DNA of 64,000 bases, from positions 124,001-188,000 of the forward strand of contig NZ_WTKU01000007.1 in NCBI RefSeq assembly GCF_011378715.1, given 5' to 3'. Of the stretch, positions 47,407-54,895 are shown piece after piece. Positions within the stretch are counted from its first letter, which is position 1. Each line of letters begins with the position of its first letter. Source of the stretch: Psychromonas sp. SA13A. GTDB taxonomy: Bacteria; Pseudomonadota; Gammaproteobacteria; Enterobacterales; Psychromonadaceae. A program made the position numbers and the translations under genes. Under the pieces are notes generated by a model. That model was not told where the DNA came from and did not search any database. It worked only from the letters and a program-made list of their open reading frames with translations.

Positions 47407-48384
47407 TTATCCCCACAGCTCAGCATCACAAACGTGCATTAAACTTTCGGTGAAAGTAAAAGGCGACTCCCTATCTTCAGCTAGTAGCAAAGGCCCATCT
47501 AAATCGACAACATCAACACCTTGTGCAATAACAAATGCAGGTGCCATCGCTAAAGAAGTGGCAAGCATACAACCAACCATTATCTGTAGATTTGCTTGTT
47601 GCGCTGCTTTTTTAAGTTCGAGTGCTTCAGTTAAACCACCGGTTTTATCCAGTTTTATATTAATCATGTCATAACGACCGATTATTTTTGGCAAGCTGGT
47701 TCTGTCGTGGCAAGATTCATCGGCGCATAGCGTGATGGGTCTTGGTAGATGTTCCAATGCAGCATCATTATCAGCAGGGAAAGGTTGCTCAATCATTTCA
47801 ACACCGAGTTTGACCAATTCTGGAACGATTTCTATATACAAAGCTTCATCCCAACCTTCATTTGCATCTACAATAATACGTGCCTTTGGAGAACCTTCGC
47901 GAACTGCCGTTACTCGTGCAATATCACCTTCGCCCGCCAATTTAAGTTTCAATAGTGGACGATGCGCATTGTCGATTGCAGCTTTTTTCATGCGCTCTGG
48001 TGTATCAAGAGAAAGAGTAAAAGCAGTGGTCAATGATATTGGTTGCGCAACGAGTATACGCTCCCAAATACGTTGCCCTTGTTGTTTACAGGCTAGATCC
48101 CAATAAGCACAATCTAAAGCATTACGAGCAGCACCTGCTGGTAATAAAGATTGCATCTGCTCGCGGGTTAAACCAGATTCAATCTTAGCGACCAAGGTTT
48201 CAAGTTCAGCGAGTACCGATTCAATAGACTCACCATAGCGCGCGTAGGGAACACATTCCCCACGACCGATATATTCACCTTGCTGTAATTCAACGACAAC
48301 TACGTTGGCATGGGTTCGACTGCCTCGTGATATCGTAAAAGTACCGCGAATAAGGAAGCTCTCGCTAACAAGTTTAACCTTCAT
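47407..48384 (-). CDS. dgcA: enolase-superfamily racemase, likely N-acetyl-D-glutamate racemase DgcA
   Basis: In the marine D-Glu pathway DgcA converts N-acetyl-D-Glu to N-acetyl-L-Glu. The protein is an MLE/dipeptide-epimerase-type enolase: the catalytic LKLKL (KxK) lies near residue 146, metal ligands are in IIVDANEGWD (about 171), MIEQPFP (about 196) and CADESCHD (about 220), and the second base is in INIKLDKTGG (about 243). From sequence alone it could also be an L-Ala-D/L-Glu epimerase. The neighbour dgcN, only 10 bp upstream in the same direction, favours DgcA. AGGGG precedes the ATG. Confidence 0.85.
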   Translation of the reverse strand: MKVKLVSESFLIRGTFTISRGSRTHANVVVVELQQGEYIGRGECVPYARYGESIESVLAELETLVAKIESGLTREQMQSLLPAGAARNALDCAYWDLACKQQGQRIWERILVAQPISLTTAFTLSLDTPERMKKAAIDNAHRPLLKLKLAGEGDIARVTAVREGSPKARIIVDANEGWDEALYIEIVPELVKLGVEMIEQPFPADNDAALEHLPRPITLCADESCHDRTSLPKIIGRYDMINIKLDKTGGLTEALELKKAAQQANLQIMVGCMLATSLAMAPAFVIAQGVDVVDLDGPLLLAEDRESPFTFTESLMHVCDAELWG

Positions 48385-48394
48385 ATTAAAACCC

Positions 48395-49399
48395 CTAAAT
48401 AGCTTTCAGTTTTTCTACAATACGTGAAACACCTTCACGGAAAGGATCAACTGCTGGTAAATCAAATTTAGCTTCAATGTCTGTTAAATATTTTTCCGCT
48501 TCAGCTTCTGATAAATTGGATGTGTTAACAGAGATACCAACAAATTTTACATTCGGGTTGGTAAGTCGAGCAAAAGACAAATTAAGATCCATACAGGTTT
48601 TTAAGTCTGGTAATGGATACGTCGGTAAACCGCGCATATGTTCACGCGTAGGTTCGTGACATAAAATCAATGCATCAGCTTGTGAACCGTGGATCAAACC
48701 TGCTGTAACACCTGAGAATGAAGCATGAAATAAAGAACCTTGACCTTCAATAACATCCCAATGATCCTCCGTATTATCTGGTGCAATAGTTTCTACCGCG
48801 CCAGAAATAAAATCAGCAACTACTGCATCAATACTCACGCCAGAGCCACTAATAAGAATACCCGTTTGGCCAGTTGCTCTAAAACTTGCATTCATATTTT
48901 GTGCAAGCATCTCTTTTTCAAGTGCTAAAGCGGTATACATTTTACCCACTGAACAGTCAGTGCCAACTTGAAGAACGCGTTTACCAGTGCGCTTTAAACC
49001 ACTTGCCACGGGGAATGTTTGTGTTGGAAAGCGCACATCAAACAATTCACGTCCTAAACTGTCTGCTAATGCTTTAAGTACTGGAATATCATTCAACTTA
49101 TTGTGCAGACCTGCTGCAAGGTCAAAACCCGCTTCAAGTGCTTGCGTTAGAATAGATATCCATTGATCAGAGATAATACCGCCACGGTTAGCAACGCCAA
49201 TCACTAATGTTTTAACGCCCGCTGTTTTTGCTTGTGCAATATCCATATCCGTTAAACCACAATCAGCAACACATGATTCCATGCGAAATTGACCAGCACA
49301 ATACTCTGGATGCCATTGGCTAATACCCTGAGCAACTTTTGCTGCAAGAGGATCTTGTGCATCACCTAAAAATAATAAATAAGGTTTTTTAATTTCCAT
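48395..49399 (-). CDS. dgcN: DUF1611-family protein, likely D-glutamate N-acetyltransferase DgcN
   Basis: DgcN acetylates D-Glu with acetyl-CoA, the first step of a pathway shown in Pseudoalteromonas. The start at 49399 has AGGA 8-9 nt upstream and gives MEIKKPYLLFLGDAQDP; the extra 12 codons to 49435 are unsupported. Recognisable DUF1611 features are LVIGVANRGG, VGTDCSVGKMYTALALEKEM (P-loop-like, about 151), GTGQTGILISGSGVSID-like and DWDVIEGQGSLFHASFSG-like segments. At 334 aa the length fits. Co-transcribed with dgcA. No adjacent dgcR regulator is seen. Confidence 0.86.
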   Translation of the reverse strand: MEIKKPYLLFLGDAQDPLAAKVAQGISQWHPEYCAGQFRMESCVADCGLTDMDIAQAKTAGVKTLVIGVANRGGIISDQWISILTQALEAGFDLAAGLHNKLNDIPVLKALADSLGRELFDVRFPTQTFPVASGLKRTGKRVLQVGTDCSVGKMYTALALEKEMLAQNMNASFRATGQTGILISGSGVSIDAVVADFISGAVETIAPDNTEDHWDVIEGQGSLFHASFSGVTAGLIHGSQADALILCHEPTREHMRGLPTYPLPDLKTCMDLNLSFARLTNPNVKFVGISVNTSNLSEAEAEKYLTDIEAKFDLPAVDPFREGVSRIVEKLKAI

Positions 49400-50068
49400 T
49401 TTTCTGATTCCTATTAGTAGTAAAACTAACCTCATTGGTTAACGTTTAGTTGCTCATTGAAATGACTAAATACGGAACTTATCATCAGTCAGTTAAATTT
49501 AATACAGCACCTTTTGTGCCAAAAATAAATATTAGTTAACTTATCCTCTATAAAAATAAAGGTGAATTTTTTGTAGATAAATCAACTGAATAAATACAAC
49601 AGAACAAAAAACTGTTATGCAAAAATATAATTACTTCGGTAGTTTTTAATTTTGTTTTGTTCCATGTTTTTAGTGTTTTATACTGAAGCGTATTTTTACT
49701 ATCTGTAGCTTCAAAAAGGTAAGATGGTTTATTATTTGAATCTAAGTTATTGTTTATTAATTTTAATAATTTTTAAAAAAGTGATGACGCGCACCATTTT
49801 GGATCTTAAATTTAATTTTAGTGCTGTTTTGGTGCGTTAGCGCAGTGTGTAATGTTTTGACATATTGATACTTTAAAGACGACTTTACTTACGGAGTTTA
49901 GTGCTGCGCTTAGTATTCTCATCTAAAGCATCCATCTAGTTTATAAAGCATATGTGATAATGTTTACCGCAATAGCCCTCGTCGTTAAAAAATATCCAGA
50001 TTCTTTAGTCGAAACATAACGAGTCCAAATCATTGGAAGTAGGGGATAACAGAAAATAGGATTTATAA
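49400..50068. other. divergent control region of the dgc locus
   Basis: About 670 bp with no gene. It separates dgcN (-) from the PqiA-like gene (+). GCACCA (49791-49796) and TGGTGC (49830-49835) form an inverted pair about 35 bp apart in the middle of the region, followed by GTTAGCGCAG. No riboswitch or terminator was recognised. Confidence 0.5.
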
Positions 50069-50599
50069 ATGTTACAAAATTATGCTTACCGAGTTAATGC
50101 CGTTTTATCGAGCGTAACGACATTACGCTGGCTTTTAATGGTGGCGACTTTGTTCTTTTTACTCGGTTTATTTCTCCCGATGATCACTATTTCTAAGTTT
50201 ATGGTGATAAACAACTCCATTTCCATTATCTCTGGTTTGGCCGAGCTTATTAATGAGGGACAGATATTAATTTTCATGATCGTTGGAATTTTCAGTGTGC
50301 TATTGCCCATCTTTAAAATTGGATTTCTGTTTTTGTTATTACAATCAACCATAACCACCACCAAACAATACAAAAAATTACTTTATCTGATGCACGAGTA
50401 TGGAAGGTGGACGATGTTGGATGTAATGGTGGTTGCCATGCTGATTGTCACTGTAAAGCTAGGTGTTATTGCGAGTATTCAAGTACATGTAGGCCTTTAT
50501 TTATTCGGTCTTGCTGTATTGTTGTTAATGTTTATCACCAGTAAAGTATCTAAATTAACCACAGAAACAAACGGATGTGAAAAACGTAACACAACGTGA
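50069..50599 (+). CDS. PqiA-like four-helix membrane protein
   Basis: A 176-aa protein resembling one PqiA domain (paraquat-inducible protein A, envelope lipid transport). Four helices are predicted (about 20-40, 68-92, 112-132 and 138-158). The segment YGRWTMLDVMVVAMLIVTVKLG matches the W-SMLDVF-V-LLV--VKL pattern of PqiA, and GLFLPMITISKF matches its first helix. The N-terminal CxxC metal-binding pair of classical PqiA is absent. AGGAT precedes the ATG. It is 157 bp before the OCD-family gene on the same strand, possibly one operon. Confidence 0.75.
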   Translation: MLQNYAYRVNAVLSSVTTLRWLLMVATLFFLLGLFLPMITISKFMVINNSISIISGLAELINEGQILIFMIVGIFSVLLPIFKIGFLFLLLQSTITTTKQYKKLLYLMHEYGRWTMLDVMVVAMLIVTVKLGVIASIQVHVGLYLFGLAVLLLMFITSKVSKLTTETNGCEKRNTT

Positions 50600-50755
50600 T
50601 GACATATATTGATGAAGAAAAAATAGTTATAAAAGGTAGCAGAATTTAAAATAGTCGGATTAAAAATAACTCCAATAAAAGACAACTTAAATACAAACAC
50701 AGTAAATAAAAAATAACTTATTAAAAGATAACTCATACAAAGTATAAGGATAAAA

Positions 50756-51703
50756 ATGAAAATAATTAGTGGTGAAGAAGTGCAACAAGTCTTATCTTTT
50801 GAGCGCCTTATTCCCGCTCTGAAAGATGCCTTTAGTGCCGATTTTGGAATGCCTCAGCGACAAATTTATCCATTGCCCGGTGGTAGCGAAGCAAAGCACG
50901 ATACTTTTGCAGTATTGCCCGCATGGACACAGGATGTACTTGGCGTTAAATCTTTTACTCACTATCCACAAAATCCAGAAAAAGGGCGGTTAACGGTAGC
51001 CGCACAGGTATTACTCTTTTCTCGAGAAACCGGCTCCCCACTAGCCCTTGTAGATGGCACTAGCTTAACCTATTGGCGTACTGCTGCTATTTCCGGTTTG
51101 GCAAGTAGTATGATGGCACGTGAGGATGCTAGTTCATTATTATTGTTTGGCACTGGTGAGTTAGCACCTTATATGGCATTAGCTCATGCAACAGTGCGTC
51201 CTTTAAAAAACATTTATATACAAGGGCGTAGTGAGCAGAAGGTACAAAAAACCATTGATAAAATTAAAGCTGCTCGCCCAGACTTAACGGTATTAGCTTG
51301 CGATAAATATGAAGAAGTGATCGGCCATGTTGATATCGTAAGTTGTGCGACAGGTAGCCCAACTCCATTATTTGATAGTGCTTTAATAGCGGCGGGTACG
51401 CATATTGATTTAGTGGGCAATCACCATCAAACCTGTCGTGAATGTGATTCTGAAACGGTAAAAATGTCTTATGTTATTGCAGATAGTTGCCTTAATGTTT
51501 TTCATGAAGCAGGGGAAGTATTGATCCCATTATCTGAAGGTCACATAGAAAAGACACATGTCAAAGGCGAACTTGCACAGCTTTGCACTGGTGATGTTAA
51601 TGGCAGGTTGAATAATAACCAAATAACCTTATTTAAGTCAGTAGGCACAGCACTTGCTGATGTTGCTAGTGCTCATCATGTTTACCAGTTATTACAAAAG
51701 TAA
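50756..51703 (+). CDS. ornithine cyclodeaminase/mu-crystallin family oxidoreductase
   Basis: NAD(P)-dependent enzyme of the OCD family, 315 aa. Seen: MPQRQIYPLPGG near the N-terminus, LGVKSFTHYPQNP (about 62-74), TSLTYWRTAAISGLAS (about 102-117) and a Rossmann glycine motif LLFGTGELAPYMA (about 128-140). Members act as ornithine cyclodeaminases, pyrroline/piperideine-2-carboxylate reductases or alanine dehydrogenases; the sequence does not decide between them. Position opposite dgcN-dgcA-dat suggests D-amino-acid or cyclic imino-acid metabolism. AAGGA lies 6 nt before the ATG. Confidence 0.85.
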   Translation: MKIISGEEVQQVLSFERLIPALKDAFSADFGMPQRQIYPLPGGSEAKHDTFAVLPAWTQDVLGVKSFTHYPQNPEKGRLTVAAQVLLFSRETGSPLALVDGTSLTYWRTAAISGLASSMMAREDASSLLLFGTGELAPYMALAHATVRPLKNIYIQGRSEQKVQKTIDKIKAARPDLTVLACDKYEEVIGHVDIVSCATGSPTPLFDSALIAAGTHIDLVGNHHQTCRECDSETVKMSYVIADSCLNVFHEAGEVLIPLSEGHIEKTHVKGELAQLCTGDVNGRLNNNQITLFKSVGTALADVASAHHVYQLLQK

Positions 51704-51822
51704 GTTTGCCTTAGCAAGTGACACCAATTGATGGAGCGATTTAAGTTCGTTCATGGAGTCACTTGCAGGGCGTTATGAGGGTTGGTGGTTACATACCTTC
51801 GACTAAATCAATTTGCAATAAT

Positions 51823-52296
51823 TTACGCCAATGTCTGCCTCATTTTACGACCACCAACTGGAATTAATCCGTTTTTTTGGTAAAAATTTAATGTGCGATC
51901 AAACTCTGGTAAAGGTGGTGTACATAACTCAATATATGACCAATTGTTATTGTTACCATAATCTTTAACTTGCTCAATTAACATTGAACCAACACCAGAA
52001 TCCCTGAATTCAGGTGAAACATAAAACTCTTGGATCACACCGATTTTACCACCAGCATATAATGCATATGTTTCTGCCATAGTAACGACAGCAATTGGAT
52101 TATTTTTATAGAGACCAATAATTGCTGAATAGTGGCCATCAGTAATTAATTCACCACATCGTTTGATGGTTTCATTGAGATCAATATCAAAATGCTGTGC
52201 CTTTGTTAACTCACAAATCTCAGTTGTAAGTTTTACAACTAAAGAACCTATTAAACTAGAATCCTTAACTGTTGCTGCTCTAAAGTTGATTTCCAT
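51823..52296 (-). CDS. GNAT family N-acetyltransferase
   Basis: A 157-aa acetyl-CoA-dependent acetyltransferase. Motif A is visible as IQEFYVSPEFRDSGVGSMLIEQV (R-x-x-G-x-G/A as RDSGVG, about 96-101). The C-terminal LNFYQKNGLIPVGGRKMRQ segment is typical of small-molecule GNATs. Its substrate is unknown. It is the leftmost gene of a run of minus-strand accessory genes and is preceded by a group II intron-like scar. Confidence 0.88.
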   Translation of the reverse strand: MEINFRAATVKDSSLIGSLVVKLTTEICELTKAQHFDIDLNETIKRCGELITDGHYSAIIGLYKNNPIAVVTMAETYALYAGGKIGVIQEFYVSPEFRDSGVGSMLIEQVKDYGNNNNWSYIELCTPPLPEFDRTLNFYQKNGLIPVGGRKMRQTLA

Positions 52297-52358
52297 TTTT
52301 ACTCTCGATTATTGTTAACTCTTCACTAAGAGGAAAGCAATCTTTGGTTAGCGGTATA

Positions 52359-52408
52359 CAAGGTGGTGTGGGTCTAGAAGTTAGATACCTATGACGACCT
52401 AATTAGCT
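52359..52408. other. scar similar to the group II intron 3' end
   Basis: From GGTGGTGTG (52362) to ATTAGCT (52408), 47 positions align without gaps to 54071-54117 with 35 identities. The conserved blocks are GGTGGTGTG, GTTAGAT and ACCT(A/G)ATTAGCT. No reverse transcriptase sequence remains beside it. It lies just beyond the stop of the minus-strand membrane protein gene, as does the other copy. Confidence 0.55.
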
Positions 52409-52413
52409 GTAAA

Positions 52414-52665
52414 TTATGATATTACAACTGAAACAATAATAGCCAGAAGAAAGCCAACGACAATTGAACCAAAACCTTTTAAAAATATAACTTCCCCTTT
52501 TCCATCAGGTATATCGGATATCCAATTTGAGATCAAAAAAGGCATATAAGTCAACGCAAGAGCAACACCCATACCAGAAAAAAATGAAGAATTTGGTTGC
52601 AGAGGGGTTACTATTATCCACGCTGATATTGGTATTAAAATATAATACCAAAGACCAACATACAT
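52414..52665 (-). CDS. small membrane protein, possibly frameshifted at its start
   Basis: An 83-aa hydrophobic protein with about three helices. The same frame stays open for 19 codons upstream of the ATG and reads as a further good helix (YILASLIPVILVLIFGDS) but has no start. An ATG at 52726 followed by AAAA would join that frame if one A were absent, giving a 104-aa protein. So the gene is either frameshifted in a 4-A run or starts internally at 52665 (GGTG upstream). Family unknown. Confidence 0.5.
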   Translation of the reverse strand: MYVGLWYYILIPISAWIIVTPLQPNSSFFSGMGVALALTYMPFLISNWISDIPDGKGEVIFLKGFGSIVVGFLLAIIVSVVIS

Positions 52666-52897
52666 TGAATCACCAAATATAAGAACCAGAATGACCGGTA
52701 TTAATGATGCTAAAATATATTTTCATATTATTGATAAAATTCAAAAAAACATAACCTCACGACAGCTAATGAGAGTTTAGCATTTCTCATTTTCAGCTCT
52801 AATTTTAATTAAAAAACACAGTATTTTATATTTACTTTAGATTCAAATAGATTATCAAACTTTCAATAAATAATTGATTAAATTGAGTTGTAAATGA

Positions 52898-53074
52898 ATT
52901 TATGAGACAAATCCGTCTTTGGCACTAAAACAAAATCAACAACGATTTAAATCACATCACGAAGTAATCATTAACGCTTATCAGTCTGGTAGGTCATTAA
53001 AGGGAATAGGGGGTTACTTTCAATTACATTTACAAAAAAGTCGAATAGGAGCAAAGGGCAATATCAGCCATTAG
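52898..53074 (+). pseudogene. REP-associated tyrosine transposase C-terminal remnant
   Basis: The frame reads NPSLALKQNQQRFKSHHEVI, then INAYQSGRSLKGIGGYFQLH, then QKSRIGAKGNISH. This matches the C-terminal helix-turn-helix tail of RAYT-type transposases (AII.AY.SG.YTLKEIG.HFGLHYSRVSRI..K..AKGK), with the HYSRVSRI part disturbed. The Y1 transposase domain is absent and there is no start codon. Confidence 0.6.
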
Positions 53075-53114
53075 CAGACTCAATTGATATACCCTAGTAG
53101 CACATCGGTGACAA

Positions 53115-53564
53115 TTAGAACAAGTGCTTCACTTTTAAGTCTAACTTTGAGTGTTTATTTAGGTATTCTATTACCAGCCTACGATGGCAAAAGTGTGGTT
53201 CGTGTTCGCTGCATAATAAACAACCCTGATCTAACAATGTAGATTTTACTGTTTTCTCAATGTTTCTCTGACTCATCAGGTTTAAAAACTTATCCTGGTA
53301 TACTTCCCATGGCATTTCACCTTTCTTGTAAGCATTCAATATGTCTTTAGTTGGTGCAAGCTCTGGAGTATGAACATACTCAGTATTACATAGTTCTTTC
53401 AAGAAAAATTTAAGATCATCTCTCTTAGCAAACCCCGATAATTGAGAAACATTATTAAGCCTTACATCAATCAGTGTTTTAACCTTTGACTGCTTGATAA
53501 AACTAAAAAATGTTTGTGCATTTTTTTTGGTAAAACCAATGGTGTAAATATCAATTTGATTCAT
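53115..53564 (-). CDS. DUF488 domain protein
   Basis: A 149-aa DUF488 protein. The family signature is present: IYTIGFTKKNAQTFF at the start, LIDVRLNNVSQLSGFAKR (about 32-49), YVHTPELAPT (about 62-71) and LLCSEHEPHFCHRRLVIEYL (about 115-134). The last motif holds the Cys/His cluster C-x2-E-x3-x-C-H-R. The biochemical role is not established. GGAG precedes the ATG, and the ATG overlaps the end of a broken upstream frame (53551-53748), suggesting the two were once translationally coupled. Confidence 0.88.
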   Translation of the reverse strand: MNQIDIYTIGFTKKNAQTFFSFIKQSKVKTLIDVRLNNVSQLSGFAKRDDLKFFLKELCNTEYVHTPELAPTKDILNAYKKGEMPWEVYQDKFLNLMSQRNIEKTVKSTLLDQGCLLCSEHEPHFCHRRLVIEYLNKHSKLDLKVKHLF

Positions 53565-53748
53565 ATGTTCTTACTCCATCATAAAAGTTTGGATAAGACT
53601 CTATTCCATTAACTTGAAACTGCTGTGCATTTCTTGCATCTTGAACTTCTAATACACGGCAATACAGCCCCTAAGATAAACGTTATCTTGTTTGTATATG
53701 AGCTTGCTTACCTCAGATAGACTAGCGTAATCGTAATATAAATAGTTT
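53551..53748 (-). pseudogene. frameshifted C-terminal fragment of the gene once upstream of DUF488
   Basis: One frame gives YYDYASLSEVSKLIYKQDNV then YLRGCIAV before a stop. A second frame continues the same sense with LEVQDARNAQQFQVNGIES then YPNFYDGVRTYESN, ending in a TGA that overlaps the DUF488 ATG by 14 bases. Joined by one frameshift near 53660 they make a plausible 65-residue C-terminus. No start is found. Family not recognised. Confidence 0.5.
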
Positions 53749-53820
53749 TAGCATAATCATGAAAATCATGAAAATCGTGTTCTTGTTAATGTGTGACCCC
53801 ATTGGTTCATGTTTTTATGA

Positions 53821-54039
53821 CAATGGAAAACCAAGGACGTAAATGAGATCATTAAGCAAACTTACATTCAGCGAGCGTTAGCCATTTCCTTTGCCAGCGG
53901 ATTTACAAAAAGCACCCGTAAAGGACCTTGTCGTAGTTCGAAAACCAAAGGCATCAATATAGCGATCAGTAATGCGTTTCTAGCCGAACAAGGTTTGATG
54001 TCATTAAAGGACTTGTGGATTAATCAATATTATTCATAA
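53821..54039 (+). pseudogene. group II intron reverse transcriptase/maturase, C-terminal remnant
   Basis: An open frame of 72 codons without a start. It ends TRKGPCRSSKTKGINIAISN, then AFLAEQGLMSLKDLWINQYY. Group II intron-encoded proteins commonly end with a basic RKGPWR..K block and a (L)xEQGLxSLKDLW(V/I)N.H motif. The polymerase domain is missing. It is followed within one base by domain V/VI-like RNA sequence, as expected for the 3' part of such an intron. Confidence 0.65.
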
Positions 54040-54110
54040 GGTGCCCCCCTGTGCGCAGCCGCATGAAGGGTGGTGTGCGGGTGGAGGTTAGATGGCTCTT
54101 GCTACCTGAT
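54040..54110 (+). ncRNA. group II intron domain V/VI remnant and 3' end
   Basis: CCCTGTGCG / CGCATGAAGGG (54047-54070) folds into a hairpin with a 2-nt bulge, as in intron domain V, followed by GGTGGTGTG. A second stem, AGGTTAG...CTACCT (54085-54108), resembles domain VI and ends in the typical 3' terminus CTACCTGAT. The end coincides with the stop codon (54110-54112) of the convergent membrane protein gene. An integron attC reading (ATCTAAC on the minus strand) is a less likely alternative. Confidence 0.6.
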
Positions 54111-54667
54111 TAGCTTTTGATTGCGAGTTTATTAATTAACTCAGGGAGGCTATCACGTAATTGAATTAGACTTTCGTGGTCATCAGTAATTTTAACAATG
54201 CCACCAACTTTATTAGCTTCGTGTATATATATAGAAGCAAAGGCAGTCTGTTTATACGCCTCAAAAAGCTTAAAAACTATTTCGTTTTGAGTCGCTGTCC
54301 CCGATCTGCTTTTTTCTATAAATTCCACAATAGAATTGTATGCACGAATATGATCAAGGAAAACCCGAATATTATATCGTTGTTCCTTGGTAAACTTATC
54401 AGCTACATCACTATAAAAAGAATCAATTATGGGTGTAGATACGGGAGCGCCTAGCGAGCAAGTATAGTTTAAAGCATGACCGTATTCTAAAGCTGACTTT
54501 TTAGCAGTTTTATTACGCTCAGCTAAAAGCTCTTCTAAGTCTTTTAATTCTAAAGATATAGCCATTTTTAGCTTTTTAATTTTACATTTTGATTTTAATA
54601 CTTCAGTCAGTTGTGATAATAACCATCCAACTAATAAAGCAACTAATGCTACCTCTAATTTATTCAC
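54110..54667 (-). CDS. membrane-anchored helical protein A (unknown)
   Basis: A 185-aa protein starting with GTG at 54667. One N-terminal helix (VALVALLVGWLLSQLTEVLK, about 6-25) is followed by a basic turn and a mostly alpha-helical cytoplasmic part. It resembles the protein at 55252-55800 in layout: the same VG(W/F)LLS(Q/E)(L/V)T(E/G)V(L/Y)K membrane exit, then an E/K-rich helix of about 30 residues, a Cys/Thr-containing loop and a helical C-terminal half. The family is unrecognised. Its stop codon meets the group II intron remnant. Confidence 0.7.
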   Translation of the reverse strand: MNKLEVALVALLVGWLLSQLTEVLKSKCKIKKLKMAISLELKDLEELLAERNKTAKKSALEYGHALNYTCSLGAPVSTPIIDSFYSDVADKFTKEQRYNIRVFLDHIRAYNSIVEFIEKSRSGTATQNEIVFKLFEAYKQTAFASIYIHEANKVGGIVKITDDHESLIQLRDSLPELINKLAIKS

Positions 54668-54694
54668 AGTTCAGCCCTAACCTTATGATTATGT

Positions 54695-54895
54695 TCATTT
54701 AATCTTACGTTTAATAATCTCGCCCTGATGTTCTTTATACATAGCCAAGAGGTCTTGTAGGGAGTTCTCTCCTATTGATAAAATATCTGCAGGAGTATCT
54801 GGAGTCAGTTGGCTTTTAAGTTTAATAATTTCTTTTACTAAAAGATTATTAATTATCATCAAATCATCATCGTTCATTTGTTGTGCATTGTTCAT
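54695..54895 (-). CDS. small acidic/helical protein, 66 aa
   Basis: AAGGA lies 7 nt before the ATG at 54895. The product begins MNNAQQMNDDDLMIINNLLV and continues as a Lys-rich helix (KEIIKLKSQL), a TPDTPADIL turn and a second helix ending in KRKIK. A longer frame to 55084 exists but runs through the attC-like inverted repeat and is not used. It lies 27 bp upstream of protein A, so the two are probably co-transcribed. Function unknown. Confidence 0.6.
   Translation of the reverse strand: MNNAQQMNDDDLMIINNLLVKEIIKLKSQLTPDTPADILSIGENSLQDLLAMYKEHQGEIIKRKIK

Noticed and set aside
47732-48106. 124-codon plus-strand open frame inside dgcA
   Set aside because: Shadow of the dgcA coding frame, whose catalytic motifs are intact on the other strand.
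49826-49846. Possible sigma-54 promoter (GG...GC) in the dgc control region
   Set aside because: The spacing between the GG and GC elements is off by one from the required ten bases.
53860-54039. IS-element transposase remnant
   Set aside because: The RKGP...SLKDLW ending and the directly following domain V-like hairpin fit a group II intron-encoded protein better.
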